Origin: Caldisericia bacterium
GTDB taxonomy: Bacteria > Caldisericota > Caldisericia > B22-G15
Direction: 5' to 3'
Assembly: GCA_030018355.1 (NCBI GenBank)
Contig: JASEFN010000002.1
Location: forward strand, 172,699 to 236,698
DNA length: 64,000 nt
Positions 51,918-61,297 of this stretch are shown here, piece after piece. Each line of letters starts with the position of its first letter. Positions within the stretch are counted from its first letter, which is position 1. A program made the position numbers and the translations under genes. Under the pieces are notes generated by a model. The model saw nothing but the letters and a program-made list of their open reading frames with translations. It ran no database searches and was not told the origin of the DNA.

Positions 51918-54512
51918 ATTACTTCAGATAAGATAAGAAATGATTTTTTAAAATTTTTTGAAGAAAGAGATCACTTAATTTTACCCTCTTTTTCTTTGAT
52001 CCCAAAAGATCCAACTCTTCTTTTTACAGCAGCAGGAATGGTTCCGTTAAAATCTTACTTTCTTGGTGAAGAGGAACCTCCAAAAAGAAGAATAGCCACA
52101 TGTCAGGCTTGTTTAAGAACAAACGATATAGAACAAGTTGGTAAAACAATAAGACATCACACTTTTTTTGAAATGCTTGGGAATTTTTCGATTGGTGATT
52201 ATTTTAAAGAAGAGGCAATCTCTTGGGCATATACTCTTCTTACCAAAAATTGGGGTTTAGATAAAAATAGAATTTGGATTTCAATTTATCCAGATGATGA
52301 GGAGGCACTTAATATTTGGAAAAAAATTGGTATTCCTCAAGAGAGGATTGTTAAACTACCAGATAACTTTTGGCAGATGGGAGAGGAAGGACCATGTGGT
52401 CCTGATTCTGAAATTTATTATGACTTAGGAGAGGAATTTTATTGTAACGATCCTTCATTAGGTCCAGCATCCGAAGGAGATAGATTTATTGAGGTGTGGA
52501 ATCTTGTTTTTACTCAATTTGATAGAAAAAAAGATGGAACACTTAATCCGCTTCCAAGAAAAAATATAGATACTGGAATGGGTCTTGAAAGAATAACAAT
52601 GATTTTACAAAATAGGAAAAGTAATTTTGAGACAGATATATTTTTTCCAATAATAGAGAAGATAACAAAGGTTCTTAAATGTGATTATGATGAGAAAACA
52701 AAAATAAATATTAGAGTCATTGCAGACCACATTAGAGCAATTACATTTTTAATTTCTGAAAATCTATTTCCATCAAATGAAGGAAGAGGTTATGTTTTGA
52801 GAAGATTAATAAGAAGAGCCTTTTCTTCTGGATGGGCTCTTCAGGCAAGAGAACCATTTTTATATAAAATCTATCCTGTAGTTGTTGAAAAATTTAAAGA
52901 GCCTTATAAATTTTTAAGAATTGATGAAAAAATTGAGAAAGTTATTTTAAGTGAAGAAAAAACATTTATTGAGACACTTGAGAAAGGAATTGATATAATT
53001 GAGAATTTGGTAGAAAAAGCAAAAGAAGAGGGTAAAACCGAAATTTCTGGAAAAGATATATTTTTCCTTTATGACACATATGGTTTACCAGCAGAGGTTA
53101 TTGAAGATATTTTATCAACAAGAGGTCTTTCTTATAATAAAAAAGAATTTGAGGATGCTTTAAATCAGTCAAGAGAAAGAAGTAGAAAAATTGCAAAAGA
53201 ATCGAAAATATTTGAAGAGAGTTTAGATTACATAAAAATAAAAGAAGAATTTGGTGAGACAGAATTTATTGGATATGATACTTTAGAGAGCGAAGGAAAA
53301 GTTCTACTTTTAATGAAAAACGGTGGAAGAGTTCAAAAACTATCAAAAGGTGAAGAAGGATTGCTTATTCTTGACAAAACTCCATTTTATGGCGAAAAAG
53401 GCGGTCAAGTTGGAGATATTGGTGAAATAAAAGGAGAAAATTTATATATATCTATCTTAGATACAAAATCACCAGTTGAAAATTTAATAGTTCATATAAT
53501 AAGAGTTTTAGATGGAGAGATAAGAGAGGGAGATAAGGTTTATTCTTATGTTAATAGAAAAAGAAGAGAGGGAATAAAAAGAGCCCACACAGCAACACAC
53601 CTTCTTCATAAAGCATTAAGAGAGGTTCTTGGAGAACATGCAACTCAAAAAGGATCTCTTGTTTCAGAAGACTATTTAAGATTCGATTTTTCTCATTTTT
53701 CAGAAATTTCAGATGAAGAGTATCATGAAATTGAAAGAAAAATAAATAATTGGATTTATGAAAGTTTACCCGTTATAGTAAATTTTAAAAATATTGAAGA
53801 AGCAAAAAGAGAAGGTGCAATTGCTTTATTTGGTGAAAAGTATGGACAAATTGTAAGAGTTGTTTCTGTGGATGAACTAACAAAAGAGTTTTGTGGTGGA
53901 ACACATGTATCTAACACAATTGAAATAGGTGGTTTTAAAATAATTTCTGAAAGAGGAATTGGAACAAATTTAAGAAGAATTGAAGCAATAACTGGTCTTA
54001 AGGTTATAGATTATTTAAACAAACTCTCAAAAGATTTTAAGAATTTGTCTCTTTCTCTTTCTGCAAAAGATGATGAAGTCATCTTGAAAGTTCAAAAATT
54101 AAAAGATAATATAAAGGAACTTGAAAATATTATTAGAGTTTTAAAAGAAAGATATTTTGATCTTTTACTTGAAAATGCAATAAAAAATTCAATTAAAATT
54201 AAAGAATCAAAGTTAATTTTAATTCAAGATAAGATTCTAAATCCACAAGATAGCTTCTCTATCTTTGATAAATTAAAAGAGAGAGAAAAAGAATTTATAT
54301 TTATTTTCCTTTCAAATAAAGACTTAAAAAATATTTCTATATTTATTTCAGATTTATTAAAAGAAAAAATTTCAGCAAAAGAGATTCTTAACTTTTTAAA
54401 TTCAAAATATGGAGGCAAGGGAGGAGGTAAAGAGGATATTGCACAAGGAAGAATTGAAAAGGTTGAGTTAGATTTAAATTTGATAAAAGAATTTTTAATT
54501 GGAAAAATATAA
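51918..54512 (+). CDS. alaS: Alanyl-tRNA synthetase, apparent AUU start
   Basis: An 864-residue AlaRS. The class II core has DPTLLFTAAGM (motif 1 region), RHHTFFEMLGNFSIGDYFK (motif 2) and GMGLERI (motif 3). The editing domain has HTATHLLHKAL (HxxxH) and the zinc partner CGGTHV. The C-terminal C-Ala domain ends with GGGKEDIAQG. The first canonical start codon (TTG, 51996) lies inside the conserved core, yet the frame is open upstream and reads TSDKIRNDFLKFFEERDH, which matches the universal AlaRS N-terminus. The only start choices after the AAGGAGG are ATT at 51915 or 51918 (six or nine bases away). Confidence 0.95.
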   Translation: MTSDKIRNDFLKFFEERDHLILPSFSLIPKDPTLLFTAAGMVPLKSYFLGEEEPPKRRIATCQACLRTNDIEQVGKTIRHHTFFEMLGNFSIGDYFKEEAISWAYTLLTKNWGLDKNRIWISIYPDDEEALNIWKKIGIPQERIVKLPDNFWQMGEEGPCGPDSEIYYDLGEEFYCNDPSLGPASEGDRFIEVWNLVFTQFDRKKDGTLNPLPRKNIDTGMGLERITMILQNRKSNFETDIFFPIIEKITKVLKCDYDEKTKINIRVIADHIRAITFLISENLFPSNEGRGYVLRRLIRRAFSSGWALQAREPFLYKIYPVVVEKFKEPYKFLRIDEKIEKVILSEEKTFIETLEKGIDIIENLVEKAKEEGKTEISGKDIFFLYDTYGLPAEVIEDILSTRGLSYNKKEFEDALNQSRERSRKIAKESKIFEESLDYIKIKEEFGETEFIGYDTLESEGKVLLLMKNGGRVQKLSKGEEGLLILDKTPFYGEKGGQVGDIGEIKGENLYISILDTKSPVENLIVHIIRVLDGEIREGDKVYSYVNRKRREGIKRAHTATHLLHKALREVLGEHATQKGSLVSEDYLRFDFSHFSEISDEEYHEIERKINNWIYESLPVIVNFKNIEEAKREGAIALFGEKYGQIVRVVSVDELTKEFCGGTHVSNTIEIGGFKIISERGIGTNLRRIEAITGLKVIDYLNKLSKDFKNLSLSLSAKDDEVILKVQKLKDNIKELENIIRVLKERYFDLLLENAIKNSIKIKESKLILIQDKILNPQDSFSIFDKLKEREKEFIFIFLSNKDLKNISIFISDLLKEKISAKEILNFLNSKYGGKGGGKEDIAQGRIEKVELDLNLIKEFLIGKI

Positions 54513-54526
54513 AATAAGGATTAAAA

Positions 54527-54946
54527 ATGAAAAGAATTTTAGGTGTTGATTGGGGAGAGAAAAAGATGGGTGTAAGTATCTCTGATGAATTAAAGATTTC
54601 AGCAAATGGAATTGGTGTTTTTTATGGAGATTTTGAAGAAAAGTTGAAAGTTCTTAAAGAATTAACAGAAAAGTATGAAATTGAAAAAATTGTTTTGGGA
54701 ATTCCAATTTCACTTTCAGGTGAGATTAATAAAGAGGGTGAAAAGATTTTAAAAGTTAAAGATGAAATTGAAAAAAGATTAAGAATTCAAGTTGAACTTA
54801 TAGATGAGAGATTTACAACAAAAATAGCAAAAGAAAGATTTTCTTTTGAGAAGAAAAAAAGACAGAAAATAAAAGAAAAAAAGATTCAAGATGATTTGAC
54901 AAGTGCAATTATAATTTTAAACTCATATCTTGAGAGGATAAAATGA
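54527..54946 (+). CDS. ruvX: RuvX/YqgF family Holliday junction resolvase-like RNase
   Basis: A 139-residue RNase H-fold protein. LGVDWGEKKMGVSISDE (first catalytic Asp), VLGIPISLSGEINKEG, LIDERFTTKIAKER and DDLTSAIIIL (last Asp) are all present. YqgF processes the 5' end of pre-16S rRNA in E. coli; Holliday junction cleavage is also proposed. The alaS-ruvX-mltG order is common in bacteria. It overlaps mltG by four bases. Confidence 0.95.
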   Translation: MKRILGVDWGEKKMGVSISDELKISANGIGVFYGDFEEKLKVLKELTEKYEIEKIVLGIPISLSGEINKEGEKILKVKDEIEKRLRIQVELIDERFTTKIAKERFSFEKKKRQKIKEKKIQDDLTSAIIILNSYLERIK

Positions 54947-55929
54947 GAATTTTGAAGATATTAACAATAATTTTTATAACTATTCTTATTATTCTTCTCT
55001 CATTAAGTTTATATGCTTATGAAGAATTTAAACCACCAAAAGATTTTGAACCTAAGAAAGTTTATATCAAAGATGGTCTAACTCCAAGAGAAATTGGTAA
55101 ACTATTGAAAGAGAATAAAATAATCAAAAATGTCGAATTTTTTGTTATTTTTGCAAAATACTATGAAATTGATGATAAACTGAAATCAGGAATTTATGAA
55201 TTTAACGAAAAAATGAATCTAAAAGAAGTCCTTTTTAAATTAACTCAAGGAGGAATTCCGCCATTTATAAAAGTAACAATAAAAGAAGGATTTACCATAA
55301 AAGATATAGCAAAAACTTTTGAAGAAAATGGATTATGTACAAAAGAGAAATTTTTAGAAGAGACAACTAAAATAGAAAAATATAAAGATTATATTTTTGA
55401 AGATGCAAAATCGCTTGAAGGATTTTTATATCCAGATACATATTATTTTGAAAGAGATAATTTAGAAAAAAATATTATAATGATGCTTGAAAATTTTAAT
55501 AAAATATTTTTTGAAGTTTACAAAAATTATAATGGATCACTTAATAAATATGACATTTTAAAACTTGCATCAATTGTTGAGAAAGAAGCGATGGTTGATG
55601 AAGAAAGAGATATTATTGCTGGAGTTTTTATGAATAGACTCGAAATAGGTATGCCACTTCAAGCAGATCCAACCCTAAAATATATTCTTGATAACCCATC
55701 ATATACACTTTCTTCAAAAGAACTTGAAATCGATTCACCATATAATTCTTATAAATATAGTGGCCTTCCTCCAACACCAATATGTAATCCTTCAATTAAA
55801 TCAATAATTGCTGTTTTAAATCCTAAAAAGACAGATTATCTTTATTTTGTGGCTGATGGAAATGGAAAACATCTTTTTGCAAAAACTTTTGAAGAGCATT
55901 TGAGAAATATACATAAGGTTATGCCATGA
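54943..55929 (+). CDS. mltG: Endolytic murein transglycosylase MltG
   Basis: A 328-residue protein with one N-terminal membrane helix (about 5-27) and a YceG-like domain. [26 protein letters not shown] contains the catalytic Glu (about residue 212), and [29 protein letters not shown] and [19 protein letters not shown] complete the family pattern. It cuts nascent glycan strands and so sets their length, which implies a peptidoglycan cell wall. Confidence 0.95.
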   Translation: MRILKILTIIFITILIILLSLSLYAYEEFKPPKDFEPKKVYIKDGLTPREIGKLLKENKIIKNVEFFVIFAKYYEIDDKLKSGIYEFNEKMNLKEVLFKLTQGGIPPFIKVTIKEGFTIKDIAKTFEENGLCTKEKFLEETTKIEKYKDYIFEDAKSLEGFLYPDTYYFERDNLEKNIIMMLENFNKIFFEVYKNYNGSLNKYDILKLASIVEKEAMVDEERDIIAGVFMNRLEIGMPLQADPTLKYILDNPSYTLSSKELEIDSPYNSYKYSGLPPTPICNPSIKSIIAVLNPKKTDYLYFVADGNGKHLFAKTFEEHLRNIHKVMP

Positions 55930-56540
55930 AAATAATGTTTATTGGAATTGCTGGAGGAACTGGATCTGGAAAAACAACAGTTGCTCATAATATAAAAGAA
56001 AAAATTGGTGAGGATATTTTAATATTAGATATGGACTCATATTATAAAGATAATTCTCATATACCTTTTGAAGAAAGATTAAAAATAAATTATGATCATC
56101 CAGATGCTTTTGATATACCCCTTCTAAAATCTCATATTGAGGCTCTTTTAAAAGGTGAAAGCGTCAAAAAACCAATTTACTCATTTGTTGAATATACAAG
56201 ACTTAAAGATTATGAAGAGATAAGACCCAAAAGAATAATTATTCTTGAAGGTATTTTCGCTTTATTTTTTGAAGAGATAAGAAAACTTATGGATATAAAA
56301 ATTTATGTTGATACAGATGCAGATATAAGACTCATTAGAAGATTATTAAGAGATATAAAAGAAAGGGGGAGAACAATTGATTCAGTTATAAAACAGTATA
56401 CTGAAGTTGTTAGACCTATGCATATTCAATTTGTTGAACCAACAAAAAGATTTGCTGATATAATTATTCCAGAAGGTGGTTTTAATATAGTTGCAATTGA
56501 TATAGTTGTTAGTAGAATAAAAGAATTTTTTAGGGAGTAA
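55926..56540 (+). CDS. udk: Uridine kinase
   Basis: A 204-residue P-loop kinase. [17 protein letters not shown] (Walker A), [23 protein letters not shown] and IILEGIFAL are canonical, as is [18 protein letters not shown] (lid). It phosphorylates uridine and cytidine for pyrimidine salvage. Start overlaps mltG in ATGA. Confidence 0.95.
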   Translation: MKIMFIGIAGGTGSGKTTVAHNIKEKIGEDILILDMDSYYKDNSHIPFEERLKINYDHPDAFDIPLLKSHIEALLKGESVKKPIYSFVEYTRLKDYEEIRPKRIIILEGIFALFFEEIRKLMDIKIYVDTDADIRLIRRLLRDIKERGRTIDSVIKQYTEVVRPMHIQFVEPTKRFADIIIPEGGFNIVAIDIVVSRIKEFFRE

Positions 56541-56545
56541 AATTA

Positions 56546-56782
56546 ATGAATGAAACTATTTTAAGATTATTTTTTCCAAAAGAAAACATAATGATACTTC
56601 AAACATTAATTGAATCGCTCGAAGGTAAAGCGATGATTTTATACACTTATGTTGATGACAATTTAGGAATAATGGATATATCTTTTGACAAATCCTTAAT
56701 GAATGATATGATATCTTTTTTAAAAGAGGTTTCTGAAATATTACCTTTAATTTATGAACCATTAAATTATGGTAATGCTTAA
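56546..56782 (+). CDS. DUF4911 family small protein
   Basis: A 78-residue soluble protein. The pattern of an N-terminal LRLFFPKENIMILQTLIES, then LEGKAMILYTYVDDNLGIMDISF, and a C-terminal helix fits DUF4911, small proteins usually next to yqeG in anaerobes. Function unknown. GGGAG site precedes the ATG; the end overlaps the HAD gene. Confidence 0.72.
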   Translation: MNETILRLFFPKENIMILQTLIESLEGKAMILYTYVDDNLGIMDISFDKSLMNDMISFLKEVSEILPLIYEPLNYGNA

Positions 56783-57278
56783 AATTTTTTATCCAAAAGA
56801 ATTTTATAAAAGAGTAGAAGATATAAATTTAAATTTAGATAAATATATTTCATATGAGGGTATAATTTTAGATCTTGATAATACATTAATAAAAAGAGGA
56901 GATACTTTTATAGAAGAAGAAACTTTTAACTGGTTAAAAAGGGCGAAAGAGAGTTTTAAAATAGGAGTTATTTCAAATAATAGAAAAAAAAGAGAAATTG
57001 AAAAGATAAAAGAACTTAATATTCCTATAATTTTTAATGGATTAAAGCCACTCCCTTTTTCTTTTTATAAAATGTTAAAGATTTTAAATTTAAAAAGAGA
57101 TAAGATAATTTTAATTGGAGACCAAATTTTTACAGATATTTTAGGTGGTAATGTTTTAGGTTTTTATACAATACTTGTTGAACCAAAAGACAAAAATAGA
57201 GATTTTATTTTAACAAAATTTCAGAGATTTTTTGAGAAATCAATTTTAAAAAAAATTAAAAATTGTGTTATGCTATAA
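56769..57278 (+). CDS. yqeG: YqeG family HAD-IIIA phosphatase
   Basis: A 169-residue HAD phosphatase. ILDLDNTLIKRGD (DxDxT, about residues 33-41), IGVISNNRKKREIEKI (motif II), and LIGDQIFTDILGGNVLG (motif IV, GDQ-x-x-TD) match YqeG. Its substrate is not known; it often co-occurs with ribosome and sporulation genes. Starts inside the DUF4911 gene. Confidence 0.9.
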   Translation: MVMLKIFYPKEFYKRVEDINLNLDKYISYEGIILDLDNTLIKRGDTFIEEETFNWLKRAKESFKIGVISNNRKKREIEKIKELNIPIIFNGLKPLPFSFYKMLKILNLKRDKIILIGDQIFTDILGGNVLGFYTILVEPKDKNRDFILTKFQRFFEKSILKKIKNCVML

Positions 57279-57279
57279 T
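57271..57279 (+). promoter_or_regulatory. Extended -10 promoter of the pilB-pilT-pilC operon, leaderless
   Basis: TGC-TATAAT ends six bases before the pilB ATG, with no ribosome site. It lies across the yqeG stop codon. Confidence 0.55.
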
Positions 57280-57285
57280 TAGTTT

Positions 57286-58998
57286 ATGGATAAATACTCT
57301 CAATTCGGCACTAATTTAATAACTGATGGAATAATAACAGAAGATCAACTCAAAACTGCTCTTGAAGAGAGTAAAAAAAGTGGTGAGCCACTTCTTGACA
57401 CTTTAAAAAGATTGAAATATATAAATGAAGAAACATATGCAAATCTTTTAGCCAGACAATGGGGTTTTCCTTATATTGATCTTTCAACTGTTGAAATTGA
57501 TAAAGAGATAGTTCATCTTATATCTGAAGAAATTGCAAGAAGATACAAAGCAATTCCTTTTGGAAGATCAAGAGATGATAAAATTATGGTTGCAATTGCA
57601 GATCCAACTGATATTGTTGCAATAGATTATCTTAGAAATTTTATACCAAATATAAAAATATTTGTTGCATCCTATGAATCAATTTTAAGAAATATTGAAA
57701 AATATTATGCAATGGAAACAACTGTTAAAGAAGCTGTGAAAGAGATGGCTGGTGGTGCAATTGAAGTTGAAAAAGAAGAAGTGAAAGATGTTGAATTATC
57801 AATTGATGAGGCGAAAAGTTTAGCAGAAACAGCACCAATAATTAGACTTATGAATCAAATAATAACTGAAGCAATAACTTCAAATGCATCAGATATACAT
57901 ATTGAACCACAAAAAAGATTTTTAAGAATAAGATATAGAATTGATGGAATTTTAAGAGATGCTATGAATCTTCCCAAAAATATTCAACCAGGTTTAATTT
58001 CAAGAGCAAAAATTATGGCAAATTTAGATATTGCAGAAAGAAGGAGACCACAAGATGGAAGAATAAATTTAAAATTTAGAGGAAGAGAAGTGGATTTAAG
58101 AGTGTCTGTTCTTCCTGGAATCTTTGGAGAGAAAGTTGTTTTAAGAATTCTTGATAAGGAAAGATCTTTAATTCCTCTTGAACAATTAGGCTTCTCAGAA
58201 CAAAGTTTAGAGATTTTCAAAACTCTTATTAAACAACCATATGGTATGATTTTAATAACAGGACCAACAGGTTCTGGAAAATCCACTACTCTTTACGCAA
58301 TTTTAAGAATTTTGAATACTCCAGAAGTAAATATATTGACAGTAGAAGATCCTGTTGAATATCAACTTGATGGCATAACACAAGTTCAAGTTAATCCAAA
58401 AATAAATTTAACTTTTGCAAACGCTTTAAGAGCATTTTTAAGACAAGATCCAGATATAATTCTTGTGGGTGAGATAAGAGATAGAGAAACAGCACAAATA
58501 GCAATGGAAGCAGCATTAACAGGTCACCTTGTTTTTTCAACTCTTCATACAAATGATTCTTTTTCAGCACCAACAAGATTAATTGATATGGGAATTGAAC
58601 CATATTTAATTGCGTCGTCTTTAATTGGAGTTACTGCTCAAAGATTAGTAAGAAAAATTTGTAATGAGTGTAAAGAGGAGTATAAACCAAATAAATTTAT
58701 TTTAAAACAGATTGGAATAGAGGATTATGACGGAGTTTTTTATAGAGGTAGAGGATGTCAAGTATGTGGAAATAGTGGATATAAAGGAAGAATTGCAGTA
58801 CAAGAAGTTTTAAAAATTGATGATACAATAAGAGAGATGATTCTTCAAAGAAAATCATCAACAGAGATAAAAGATTATGCTGTTAATAATGGAACAATAA
58901 CTCTTCTTCAAGATGCTATTGATAAGGCTAAAAAAGGAATTACAACAGTAGAGGAAGTTATAAGAGTAATTTCAACAGTTGAGGTGTTAGAAGGATGA
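57286..58998 (+). CDS. pilB: Type IV pilus assembly ATPase PilB
   Basis: A 570-residue GspE/PilB ATPase. An N-terminal GSPII_E domain (about 10-150; ARQWGFPYIDLSTVEID), then the CTE core with RYRIDGILRD, Walker A GPTGSGKSTTLYA (about 326-334), Asp box DPVEYQLDGITQVQVN, Walker B LRQDPDIILVGEIRD, His box TGHLVFSTLHTND, and a four-Cys zinc group (CNECKEEY...CQVCG). It powers pilus extension or DNA-uptake pseudopili. Confidence 0.96.
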   Translation: MDKYSQFGTNLITDGIITEDQLKTALEESKKSGEPLLDTLKRLKYINEETYANLLARQWGFPYIDLSTVEIDKEIVHLISEEIARRYKAIPFGRSRDDKIMVAIADPTDIVAIDYLRNFIPNIKIFVASYESILRNIEKYYAMETTVKEAVKEMAGGAIEVEKEEVKDVELSIDEAKSLAETAPIIRLMNQIITEAITSNASDIHIEPQKRFLRIRYRIDGILRDAMNLPKNIQPGLISRAKIMANLDIAERRRPQDGRINLKFRGREVDLRVSVLPGIFGEKVVLRILDKERSLIPLEQLGFSEQSLEIFKTLIKQPYGMILITGPTGSGKSTTLYAILRILNTPEVNILTVEDPVEYQLDGITQVQVNPKINLTFANALRAFLRQDPDIILVGEIRDRETAQIAMEAALTGHLVFSTLHTNDSFSAPTRLIDMGIEPYLIASSLIGVTAQRLVRKICNECKEEYKPNKFILKQIGIEDYDGVFYRGRGCQVCGNSGYKGRIAVQEVLKIDDTIREMILQRKSSTEIKDYAVNNGTITLLQDAIDKAKKGITTVEEVIRVISTVEVLEG

Positions 58999-60080
58999 TA
59001 TATAAATTAGATGATTTATTGAAGATTTGTAAAGAGAAAAATGCTTCAGATCTTCATTTAACAGCAGGTCTTCCACCTGTATTTAGAATAAAAAAGAATT
59101 TAATTCCATTAAAGGGCGATCCATTAACACCTGAGGAGATTGAGGAGTTAATTTATCCAATAATGAATGATGAACAAAAAAGAGTTTTCGAAGAAAATTG
59201 GGAAATAGATTTTTCTTTTGGTGTACCGCATGTTGGAAGATTTAGAGTTAATGTATTTAGACAGAGACAAACAGTTGCGGCAGCATTTAGAGTGATACCT
59301 TGGGAAATTCCAACATTTGAAGAGTTGGGTCTTCCACCTGTTATGAATAAAGTAGTTGAACTTGAAAAAGGCTTTGTATTGGTAACTGGTGCAACAGGTT
59401 CAGGAAAATCAACGACTCTTGCATCTATAATTGATAAAATTAATGCAACAAAAAGCGTTCATATAATAACAATAGAAGATCCTATTGAATATCTATTTAG
59501 ACACAAAAGGAGTATTGTTGTTCAGAGAGAACTTGGTTCTGATACAAAATCTTTTCCAAATGCATTAAGAAGTGTTTTAAGAGAAGATCCAGATGTGATC
59601 CTTGTTGGTGAAATGAGAGATCTTGAAACTATTTCAGCAGCAATAACTGCAGCAGAAACAGGTCATCTTGTTTTTGCAACACTCCACACAAATACAGCTG
59701 CACAATCTATTGATAGAATAATAGATGTTTTTCCACCATATCAACAACAACAGATTAGAATTCAACTCTCAAATAACTTATCTGCAATTTTTTCACAACA
59801 ACTTATTCCAAGAAAAGATGGTCAAGGTCTTGTTCTTGCAACTGAAGTTTTAATAGTAACACCCGCAGTAAGGAATCTTATAAGAGAAAATAAAACATAT
59901 CAGATAAATACAATAATTCAAACTTCAAGAGATATTGGTATGCAAACAATGAATCAATCTTTAAAAGATTTATATGATAGAGGATTAATCACTTATGATG
60001 ATGCAATTAAATATTCTTATGATAGGGAGGAGATGATTAAAATATTAGGAAGAGAGAGTTATGGCAAAGTTCAAATATAA
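58995..60080 (+). CDS. pilT: Type IV pilus retraction ATPase PilT
   Basis: A 361-residue PilT. ASDLHLTAGLPPVFRI at the N-terminus, Walker A GATGSGKSTTLASI (about 135), LREDPDVILVGEMRDLETI, TGHLVFATLHTNTAAQSIDRI, and the AIRNLIRE-like signature (PAVRNLIRENK). It depolymerises pili for twitching and DNA uptake. Overlaps pilB by four bases and pilC by 20. Confidence 0.96.
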   Translation: MIYKLDDLLKICKEKNASDLHLTAGLPPVFRIKKNLIPLKGDPLTPEEIEELIYPIMNDEQKRVFEENWEIDFSFGVPHVGRFRVNVFRQRQTVAAAFRVIPWEIPTFEELGLPPVMNKVVELEKGFVLVTGATGSGKSTTLASIIDKINATKSVHIITIEDPIEYLFRHKRSIVVQRELGSDTKSFPNALRSVLREDPDVILVGEMRDLETISAAITAAETGHLVFATLHTNTAAQSIDRIIDVFPPYQQQQIRIQLSNNLSAIFSQQLIPRKDGQGLVLATEVLIVTPAVRNLIRENKTYQINTIIQTSRDIGMQTMNQSLKDLYDRGLITYDDAIKYSYDREEMIKILGRESYGKVQI

Positions 60081-61278
60081 AGGAAGAGATAGTTATGGAA
60101 AAGTAGTGGAGGGTGTTTTAGAAGCATCTAATGCAGAAGAACTCGAATCAACTCTTAAAAAAAGAGGCTTAATTCCAATTAAAATTGAAAAAAGCGAAGA
60201 GAGTGGAATAGCAGGAATTTTATATAGATTTTTTGGTAAAAGGGGAGTTAGCATTAAAGATCTTCTTTTCTTTACAAGACAATTCACTACTATGCTTAAA
60301 GCAGGACTCCCCTTAACAAGAATTCTTGATATACTCTCATATCAATCACCAACTAAAAAATTAAGAGAAGTTGCAAAAGAATTAAAAAGAAATGTTGAAT
60401 CTGGAATTCCATTATCAACAAGTTTAATGAATTATCCAACAATTTTTTCAAATCTTTATGTAAGTATGGTAAGAGCAGGAGAAGTCGGAGGAACACTTGA
60501 TAGATCTTTAGAAAGAATAACTGAGTTTCTTGAAAATGATTATAGATTAAGACAAAAAATAAAAAGTGCAATGAGTTATCCAATGTTTGTTCTTATTTTC
60601 GCATTATCTCTTGGATTTTTTATGCTAACAATTTTTGTTCCAAGATTTGCAGGATTTTTTGCAGATTTAAATGTTCCACTTCCTGCTATGACAGCATTTA
60701 CACTCAATCTTTCAAGAACACTTATTAAATATTGGTGGTTAATATTAGGTGCTTTAATAGGTGGATTTGTAGTATACAATGCATATAAATCAACTCCATT
60801 TGGTAAAGAAAGAGTAGATAGGGGAAAACTTAGAATGCCAATTCTTGGAAAAGTAAATCACCTTACAATAATGGCAAGATTTACAGGAACCCTTTCTTCT
60901 CTTCTTGCTGCTGGTGTTCCACTTCTTCAAGCATTAGACACTGTTGCTTCAACTGTTGATAATGTGATAATTGAAAGAGAAATAACAAAAATCGAAGATA
61001 GAGTAAGAAGAGGAGAAACTCTTTCTAAACCAATGGAAGATTCGGGACTTTTTACTCCAATGGTTGTTCAAATGACCGCAGTTGGTGAAGAAACTGGAGA
61101 ATTGGAGGGAATGCTTAAAAAAGTATCAGAATTTTATGAAGAAGAGGTAGATAGAGCAGTGGGGCAATTAACATCAATGGTTGAACCACTTCTCATAATT
61201 TTTGTTGGAGGAATTATTGGATTTATAGTAATTTCTCTTTATCTTCCAATTTTCTATATGGTTGGTCAAATTCAATAA
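60061..61278 (+). CDS. pilC: Type IV pilus inner membrane platform protein PilC
   Basis: A 405-residue GspF/PilC protein. FKYKGRDSYGKVVEGVLEA is the N-terminal motif, followed by two T2SSF domains (each with LLFFTRQFTTMLKAGLPL- or FTGTLSSLLAAGVPLLQAL-type openings) and three membrane helices (about 172-192, 220-240 and 375-398). It anchors the motor ATPases. No pilin, PilM-Q or prepilin peptidase gene is in the window. Confidence 0.96.
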   Translation: MAKFKYKGRDSYGKVVEGVLEASNAEELESTLKKRGLIPIKIEKSEESGIAGILYRFFGKRGVSIKDLLFFTRQFTTMLKAGLPLTRILDILSYQSPTKKLREVAKELKRNVESGIPLSTSLMNYPTIFSNLYVSMVRAGEVGGTLDRSLERITEFLENDYRLRQKIKSAMSYPMFVLIFALSLGFFMLTIFVPRFAGFFADLNVPLPAMTAFTLNLSRTLIKYWWLILGALIGGFVVYNAYKSTPFGKERVDRGKLRMPILGKVNHLTIMARFTGTLSSLLAAGVPLLQALDTVASTVDNVIIEREITKIEDRVRRGETLSKPMEDSGLFTPMVVQMTAVGEETGELEGMLKKVSEFYEEEVDRAVGQLTSMVEPLLIIFVGGIIGFIVISLYLPIFYMVGQIQ

Positions 61279-61297
61279 AAAAGTGGAGGATTTTTAG

